This document shows positions 59,011 through 64,000 of a stretch of 64,000 nt of DNA, one piece after another. The first letter of the stretch is position 1, and every line of letters starts with the position of its first letter. The stretch spans positions 62,001 to 126,000 of the forward strand of contig JACKAX010000005.1 of NCBI GenBank assembly GCA_020634875.1, given 5' to 3'. Under the pieces are notes generated by a model, which did no database searches, was not told the DNA's origin, and saw nothing but the letters and a program-made list of their open reading frames with translations. The DNA comes from Anaerolineales bacterium (GTDB lineage Bacteria; Chloroflexota; Anaerolineae; Anaerolineales; JABWBV01). The translations under genes were made by a program, and so were the position numbers.

Positions 59011-60432
59011 TTACGGCCCAAACGTCACATCAGCGGGCATTCCGGGTTTGAGACGCCCATCCATATTCGTCACCGCCAACTCAATCGCAAACACCGTCGT
59101 ACTCCGCTCCTCTTGTGTCTGCACATTCCGCGGGGTGAACTCCGCTTGATCGGCAATGCGAGTCACAACCGCTTCAAACGTCTGCCCAGGGAAGGAATCC
59201 ACCGCCACGCTCGCATGTTCGTTCAACGTCACCTCCCCATACCGGTCTTCGGGGATGTAAACCGTAATCGTCAGATGATCCAACTCCCCAATCGTAAACG
59301 CAGACATGCCAGGGGACAGAATTTCGCCGGGTTCGATATTCCGCACCATGACCACCCCCGCGACCGCAGCGTTTAACGTTAGCTTCCCAATTTGAACATC
59401 CACTGCGTCCAGCGCGGCCTGTGCCTGTGCGACCCCCGTTTGTGCAACCGCGACTGCCGCCTGTGCTTGCGCGATGTTCGTATCTTCCAGCGTCACCGCG
59501 TCCTCCGCCTGCGTCACGGCAAGTTGCGCGGCCTGTACCACCAGGGAGTCTTCCCCTGTCAACAAACTATTCAACTGATCGAGCGCGAGGCTGTACCGTT
59601 CTTCTGCCACTGCGAGCCGGGCGCGCGCCTCCAGCACCTCCGTCGTTGCCTGCGTAGACAACATCTGGTCATACGCCAACTGCGCCGCGTCCAGTTCCGC
59701 CTTCGCCGAGTCGTAAATATCCTGCACATAACTGCTGATCGTTTCGCTCCCATTTTGGGCAATTTCCTTATCCAGCAACTGTTGAGCAATCAAAAAAGAC
59801 GATTGTGCGTTTGCCAGCCGCGTTTCAGCCGCAGTCAAGTCAGCATTGCTGGCGCTTTCGATGACGGCGTGAAAGTTCTTGCGTTCCGTTTCCAGCGCGG
59901 CAGAGGCGTCCTCCATTTCTGACTGTGCGGCGGCAATCTTTTCCGATTTTTCAAAATACCAGACTGGTAAAGTGAAAGCCTCCGGTTGATCCTGATTCCA
60001 CGCGGCCGCGCGGGTGGGCAGCTCCGCCAATTGCGCCGCGGCCAACACTTGCTGAACCTGGAGGTGCGCCGCGTCCACGGTCGTTTGCGCCACCTCCCGC
60101 GCAGTTTGAGCGGCAGTCAGATTCGTTTGCGCGAGTTCCAGCCCCGCCTGAGCAGAATCCACCGCGGCGACGGCCTGCTTTCGTTCGACATCGAGCAAAT
60201 CCCCCTCCAACCGGAGCAGCGGATCGCCTACCTTTACCGTATCCCCCTCCTTCACAAACACTTCCGCCACGCGCCCCGCCACTTCCGGCGCGGCAACCAC
60301 TTGCACGGTCTCCACCACGCCCGAGGCGGTCAGCGCGGTAGGGGCATTCTGCGCCGCGGGCAGTGCATCACACGCGGCAAGGGAAACAAAGAAAAGGAGA
60401 AAAAGGGGAAGGGATTTTTTTAAAAGTTTCAT
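59011..60432 (-). CDS. HlyD/YbhG-type periplasmic adaptor lipoprotein
   Basis: The 473-residue protein is a lipoprotein (SLAAC, Cys21) followed by a biotinyl-lipoyl-like half (VAGRVAEVFVKEGDTVKVGD), a long alpha-helical hairpin (about 80-330, with heptads such as AVDSAQAGLELAQTNLTAAQ), the other lipoyl half (GVVMVRNIEPGEILSPG), and a beta-barrel up to the C-terminus. It resembles adaptor subunits of ABC exporters like YbhG. In a cell without a proven outer membrane the adaptor may bridge the envelope differently. GGAG seven bases upstream of the ATG at 60430-60432 supports the start. It follows the ABC ATPase gene. Confidence 0.9.
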   Translation of the reverse strand: MKLLKKSLPLFLLFFVSLAACDALPAAQNAPTALTASGVVETVQVVAAPEVAGRVAEVFVKEGDTVKVGDPLLRLEGDLLDVERKQAVAAVDSAQAGLELAQTNLTAAQTAREVAQTTVDAAHLQVQQVLAAAQLAELPTRAAAWNQDQPEAFTLPVWYFEKSEKIAAAQSEMEDASAALETERKNFHAVIESASNADLTAAETRLANAQSSFLIAQQLLDKEIAQNGSETISSYVQDIYDSAKAELDAAQLAYDQMLSTQATTEVLEARARLAVAEERYSLALDQLNSLLTGEDSLVVQAAQLAVTQAEDAVTLEDTNIAQAQAAVAVAQTGVAQAQAALDAVDVQIGKLTLNAAVAGVVMVRNIEPGEILSPGMSAFTIGELDHLTITVYIPEDRYGEVTLNEHASVAVDSFPGQTFEAVVTRIADQAEFTPRNVQTQEERSTTVFAIELAVTNMDGRLKPGMPADVTFGP

Positions 60433-60490
60433 TTTGTGACTCCGAGGAAAGGAATTGGTGGGAATTTGAGGGGGTTGAAGGGAATTTATT

Positions 60491-60528
60491 GGAGTTTGAG
60501 GAAATTCCAATGAATTCCCTCAAACTCC
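60491..60528. repeat. Strong hairpin between ABC ATPase and HlyD-like genes
   Basis: A 17-base arm (60491-60507) pairs at 16 positions with 60512-60528, loop caat. Core word is ggagtttgagg. It lies 20 bases downstream of the ATPase stop and may set relative expression. Near copies of gaatttgaggg occur just beside it (60466, 60512). Confidence 0.65.
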
Positions 60529-60547
60529 CCCCAACTCCCCCGCTTCC

Positions 60548-61492
60548 TCACCGCATACATGCAATAAACACATCCTCTAATGAGGGTTCAATCATATCCA
60601 TTTGACCGGGCCTGAGGCCCGCGTTTTCCAATTCGGTGGCGATGGCCGCGCGGTGCTGTGCCATGTCCGGGGCAATGACGTGGACGAGGGAACCGTACAA
60701 CTCCACTTCGTCGAGGGGCAAACGTCCGGCGTCGCGCGCCGCGCGGAGGACTTTCACCGCTTGGGGTGGGTCGGACGGGGCCAGTTCCAGCACTTCGCCA
60801 GGCATTTTTTCCTGCTTGATCGTTTCGGGCGAACCGTAAGCAATCATCTGGCCGTGCTGGATAAATGCCAGCCGGTGACAGTGTTCGGCTTCGTCCATAT
60901 AGTGGGTGGTGACGAAGACGGTGATGTTTTCGGTAACGAGTTGGTAAAGCAAATCCCAAAACGCGCGGCGGGAGACGGGATCCACGCCTGCGGTCGGTTC
61001 GTCAAGGAAGAGGACTTCGGGGCGGTGGAGGATCGCGGCGGAAAGGGCGAGGCGTTGTCGCCAACCCCCGGCAAGGTCGCGGGTTAGTGTCCGTTCGCGA
61101 CCCGCCAACCCCGCGAGGGTCAGGGCATCTTGGACGCGGTTTTTCAGGAGGGAATTGGTCAACCCGTAGGCTTTCCCGTAAAAATTCAGGTTTTGGAGGA
61201 CGGTCAAATCGTTGTACAAGCTAAACCGTTGGGACATATACCCCACCCGGCGGCGAAGCTGGCGCGTATTCCCACCCAATTTCTGTCCCAAGACTTCCAC
61301 CGTCCCCGACGTGGGCGGAAGCAACCCCAACAACATGCGGATCGTGGTCGTTTTCCCCGACCCATTTGAGCCGAGGAAGCCAAAGATTTCGCCGCGGCGA
61401 ACTTCAAAACTGATGTCGTTGACGGCGGTAAAACTGCCAAACTTTTTGGTCAGATTTTGGGCAATAACAGCGGGGGTTTCGGTAGGTTCCAT
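60548..61492 (-). CDS. ABC exporter ATPase (YbhF/DrrA-like)
   Basis: The 314 residues have Walker A GSNGSGKTT, Q-loop SQRFSLYNDL, signature LAGGWRQRLALSAAI, Walker B VLFLDEPTAGVD and H-loop VTTHYMDEAEHC. The C-terminal extension (about 220-314, ending EPSLEDVFIACMR) is typical of drug-type DrrA and YbhF ATPases. The unusual Trp in LAGGWRQR instead of QQQR is also seen in that group. It begins two bases after the permease at 61495. With the incomplete ATPase at the window end, this system has two ABC subunits, where YbhF fuses both. Confidence 0.92.
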   Translation of the reverse strand: MEPTETPAVIAQNLTKKFGSFTAVNDISFEVRRGEIFGFLGSNGSGKTTTIRMLLGLLPPTSGTVEVLGQKLGGNTRQLRRRVGYMSQRFSLYNDLTVLQNLNFYGKAYGLTNSLLKNRVQDALTLAGLAGRERTLTRDLAGGWRQRLALSAAILHRPEVLFLDEPTAGVDPVSRRAFWDLLYQLVTENITVFVTTHYMDEAEHCHRLAFIQHGQMIAYGSPETIKQEKMPGEVLELAPSDPPQAVKVLRAARDAGRLPLDEVELYGSLVHVIAPDMAQHRAAIATELENAGLRPGQMDMIEPSLEDVFIACMR

Positions 61493-61494
61493 GA

Positions 61495-62619
61495 TCAGTC
61501 CAGGGCGCGGCGGACAAAGCGCAAGGAAAACGTGCCAATGACAAGGCCAAGCACGAGCAAGGCCACGAGATTCGGCCAGAGGACATCCAGCCCGGTGCCT
61601 TTGAGCAAAATGCCGCGCAAAATTGTCAGCCAGTGATTAGCAGGGATGAAATTCGCCACGCCACGCAAAAAAGCGGGCATCGCTTCCACAGGGGCGGCGT
61701 ATCCGGTGAACATAAAGTCCACCATCCCCACCAACATCACGAGCAAAAAGGCTTGATGCTGGCTCCGGGAAACGACAGAAATAACCAATCCTTTGCTCAG
61801 TTCCACAAACAGATAGCCAAGTGCGAGCAGAAGGAGCAAGCCCAGCGACCCGCGGATGGGCACGCCAAACGCGAAATGCACCATCGTCAGCATCAATACA
61901 AAGTCCGTGAACCCAACCAGAATGACCGGGATGGATTTGCCGAGGATGATTTCGAGCGGAGAGAAGGGCATCACGAGCAGTTGTTCGAGCGTGCCCAATT
62001 CGCGCTCGCGGGAAAAGGCCAGGGCGGCGAAGAGGAGTACAGTGAATTCCAGCATCAAACCAAGTTCAGCAGGGGTGGTGTAGAGCGCATCGCTTAGGCT
62101 TTCGTTGAACCAGACCCGCAGGGAGGGGTCGAAACCGGCGAACGCGGTCTCGTCAATTCCCAGACGTTGGAGAGCGATTCGTTGGTCGAGCGTGCGCGCC
62201 ACCCCTTCAATGGCACGGAGCGCGGTCATTGCAGGGGTACTTTCTGCCCCGTTCAGCAGCACGGACAGGGTGGGGTGTCCGGTCGAGGAGGCGAGTTCCG
62301 CGTCGAAGTGATTGGGGATGATGATGGCGGCGTTGATTTTCCCATGATCGAGCGCGGTTTGGATGGTTGCCATGTCGGGGACGTAAGAGTCAAGGACAAA
62401 CGTGCCCGTGTTGAGGATAGCGGTGATCACTTCGCAGCTGCTTGCACTTTGATCTTGATCCAGCACCATAAGAGGCAGGTTCGTGATCGGGCGGGAAGTG
62501 GCCCAACCCACGAGCAATAGTTCCAGTGCGCCGCCAAACAACATGAACGCGGGCATCCACCAGTCACGGATGAGATGGATGAATTCTTTTTGGGCAATGG
62601 TAAGAATGCGTCTGAACAT
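61495..62619 (-). CDS. ABC-2-type permease (YbhS/YbhR-like), downstream copy
   Basis: The 374-residue protein has one N-terminal helix, a large extracytoplasmic domain (about 50-180) and five helices at the C-terminal end. The FSRERELGTLEQLLVMPFSP motif is the ABC2 coupling segment. Its length and architecture fit YbhS and YbhR. It forms a channel with the similar upstream permease. It starts three bases after that gene's stop, so the genes are cotranscribed. Substrate class is drug-like or lipid-like, unknown. Confidence 0.9.
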   Translation of the reverse strand: MFRRILTIAQKEFIHLIRDWWMPAFMLFGGALELLLVGWATSRPITNLPLMVLDQDQSASSCEVITAILNTGTFVLDSYVPDMATIQTALDHGKINAAIIIPNHFDAELASSTGHPTLSVLLNGAESTPAMTALRAIEGVARTLDQRIALQRLGIDETAFAGFDPSLRVWFNESLSDALYTTPAELGLMLEFTVLLFAALAFSRERELGTLEQLLVMPFSPLEIILGKSIPVILVGFTDFVLMLTMVHFAFGVPIRGSLGLLLLLALGYLFVELSKGLVISVVSRSQHQAFLLVMLVGMVDFMFTGYAAPVEAMPAFLRGVANFIPANHWLTILRGILLKGTGLDVLWPNLVALLVLGLVIGTFSLRFVRRALD

Positions 62620-62622
62620 GGG

Positions 62623-63756
62623 TTATCCTAACTTCTTCCGAAAAAACACCGCCCCCACCGTCGTAAAGACCAACCCCAGAAACACGAGGAAGACCGCGTA
62701 GGGCCAAAGCACTTCCAGCCCCACACCGGGAAGGAAGACCCCACGGGTGATGATGGCGTAGTGCGTGCCGGGGAGAAACAACGATTCCATCCGCATTTCT
62801 TCGGGCATGGAGGCGATGGGGAAAAAGATGCCTGTGAGGAAAAAGCCGGGGAAGAAGATGACGAGGAAGGAAAGGGCGAGGGCAGCGGCCTGGGTGCGGA
62901 TGAAGACGCCGATGATCATCCCCATACTAAGAATGGCAAAGAGAAAAAGCGCGGACAGGCCAAAAAACAGCGGGAAACTCCCATTAAATGGGATTTGGAA
63001 CCACCACATCGCCAAGATAGGTATCAGAATCACGTTGAGCAAACCCACAATCACGTAGGGGATGGTCTTCCCTACTAGGAGTTCGATGCGCCCGACCGGG
63101 GTTGCCATGAGTTGTTCCATCGTGCCGTGTTCGCGTTCATGGGCGAGGGTGAGGGCAACGGACAGGGCGGGGAACCCCAACACCATCGAAATCAAACCGG
63201 GGATGATGTCCACGCGGGGTTTCAGACCGGGGTTGTACCAAGTGCGGACCCGTAAATCGAGCGGTTGGAGGGCATCGGGGGAAAGGCCAAGGGCTTGCAC
63301 TTCGCTGGCGAGGGCTTGATTGACGAAGGCTTCGGCGCGGAGGCTGATGTGATCCACGGCGAATGCGCCGCTTTCGGGTTCGGTGCCGTCAATGATCACT
63401 TGGAGGGGCATCCCGCGTAGCGCGGACAGGTCGCGGCCAAACGAGGGGTTGAGGATTACGGCGGCTTTGATTTCCCCGCGGGTGAGCATGTCTTCGATTT
63501 CCACCATTGAACCTACTTGAGCGTACAACTCCAGATCATCTCCGGCGATGATTTGCTGGACAAACTCGCGGGAAATCTGGCTCCGGTCGTAATCGAGGAT
63601 GGCGACGGGAACGTGTTGGATGTTCGTGACCAGGGCGTAGGACATGATCACCAGGATCGTAATCGGGGTGATGAGCACGAGGACGAGGGTGGATCGGTCG
63701 CGAAAAATATGCTGAATTTCTTTGCGAACGATGGCAAAAATATGGCGAAAGGACAT
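62623..63756 (-). CDS. ABC-2-type permease (YbhS/YbhR-like), upstream copy
   Basis: The 377 residues have the same topology as the next gene: N-terminal helix, an extracytoplasmic domain to about 185, and five helices. LAHEREHGTMEQLMATPVGR is the matching ABC2 motif. The start ATG directly follows the stop of the preceding ATPase (TAA then ATG), so translation is coupled. The two permeases likely make a heterodimer. Confidence 0.9.
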   Translation of the reverse strand: MSFRHIFAIVRKEIQHIFRDRSTLVLVLITPITILVIMSYALVTNIQHVPVAILDYDRSQISREFVQQIIAGDDLELYAQVGSMVEIEDMLTRGEIKAAVILNPSFGRDLSALRGMPLQVIIDGTEPESGAFAVDHISLRAEAFVNQALASEVQALGLSPDALQPLDLRVRTWYNPGLKPRVDIIPGLISMVLGFPALSVALTLAHEREHGTMEQLMATPVGRIELLVGKTIPYVIVGLLNVILIPILAMWWFQIPFNGSFPLFFGLSALFLFAILSMGMIIGVFIRTQAAALALSFLVIFFPGFFLTGIFFPIASMPEEMRMESLFLPGTHYAIITRGVFLPGVGLEVLWPYAVFLVFLGLVFTTVGAVFFRKKLG

Positions 63757-64000
63757 TTACGCGTCTCCTGCTTCTGCCTGCCGAATGAGGGAGATGAAGG
63801 CTTGTTCCATCCGTGCGGGGGCGGGGCGGATTCCCCGAACAGTGATCCTGCTCGCAGCGAGGGCGGCGGAAAGTTCGGGAAGGCGTTGTGCGGCGGAGTC
63901 CACCAGAACGTGGATGAGTTCGCCGTAAGTTTGCACTTCCAGCACGCCGGGGAGCGTTTCGATAACCTTGTGGGCGGCTTGCCAATCATCGGGGCGAATT
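63757..64000 (-). CDS. ABC exporter ATPase, C-terminal part (cut by window end)
   Basis: The visible 80 residues run to the TAA at 63757-63759. They are a C-terminal regulatory extension like that of the ATPase at 60548: a DDWQAAHKVIETLPGVLEVQ alpha-beta unit, then TYGELIHVLVDSAAQRL and a final MEQAFISLIRQ helix, the equivalent of EPSLEDVFI. The nucleotide-binding part is outside the window. It is the first gene of the exporter operon seen here. Confidence 0.8.
   Translation of the reverse strand, partial: IRPDDWQAAHKVIETLPGVLEVQTYGELIHVLVDSAAQRLPELSAALAASRITVRGIRPAPARMEQAFISLIRQAEAGDA

Noticed and set aside
1..64000. CRISPR arrays, tRNA, rRNA and transposase genes
   Set aside because: No regularly spaced repeats with unique spacers, no tRNA TPsiC-type loops with acceptor stems, and no transposase motifs were seen by eye; a covariance-model scan would be decisive.
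1..64000. General UGA recoding (UGA as Trp or Gly)
   Set aside because: UGA ends several intact genes (9473, 11032 and 24132), so the UGA in the DsbA-like gene is a site-specific case.

Overview
The window looks like one contig from an environmental Chloroflexota bacterium, probably Anaerolineae-like. That placement is an inference from gene content: many ABC sugar importers with LacI regulators, secreted proteins with serine/threonine/proline-rich linkers, and an unusual YLPxV peptide at protein ends. No rRNA, tRNA, CRISPR array, integrase or complete transposon was seen. UGA is used as an ordinary stop in several genes, for example those ending at 9473, 11032 and 24132.

Layout. 1-0.8 kb: the tail of an AraC regulator and a SnoaL-like protein. 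0.9-6.0 kb: MarC, then small DinB, DUF1801, methyltransferase and CDF genes mixed with two truncated genes (CPBP protease and VOC), then YibE/F. 6.2-11.7 kb: a LolD/MacB-type ABC exporter and a NarL-type two-component system. 12.2-20.8 kb: a minus-strand block of envelope or secreted proteins (beta-helix, SdrD-B-like lipoprotein, FG-GAP repeat protein, TolB-like propeller), divergent from a SARP/AAA/TPR regulator. 24.2 kb: a nucleoside phosphorylase. 24.95-35.6 kb: a carbohydrate operon of LacI, tandem-duplicated binding protein, SH3-containing permease, second permease, ATPase, GT4 glycosyltransferase and GH13 phosphorylase. 35.7-36.6 kb: a DsbA-like protein with an in-frame UGA at the catalytic cysteine. 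37-47.6 kb: a CheY-like protein, secreted proteins, a NERD protein, CheW, a chemoreceptor and a GH44 lipoprotein. 47.7-58.9 kb: cytidylate-kinase-like protein and a complete L-arabinose import and catabolism cluster. 59.0-64.0 kb: a YbhGFSR-like drug exporter, cut by the window end.

How the genes work together. The ara block (LacI, ChvE/MmsA/MmsB transporter, sugar-nucleotide-type epimerase, AraB, AraD, AraA) would import L-arabinose or related pentoses and deliver xylulose 5-phosphate. GH44 nearby could release plant-wall oligosaccharides. The second LacI operon imports a glycoside, cleaves it by phosphorolysis, and also carries a glycosyltransferase.

The strongest candidates for new biology are the apparent selenocysteine DsbA (UGA at 36184-36186), the YLPxV tail shared by unrelated exported proteins, and the duplicated binding protein paired with an SH3-inserted permease. 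Several palindromic intergenic repeat families are also described.
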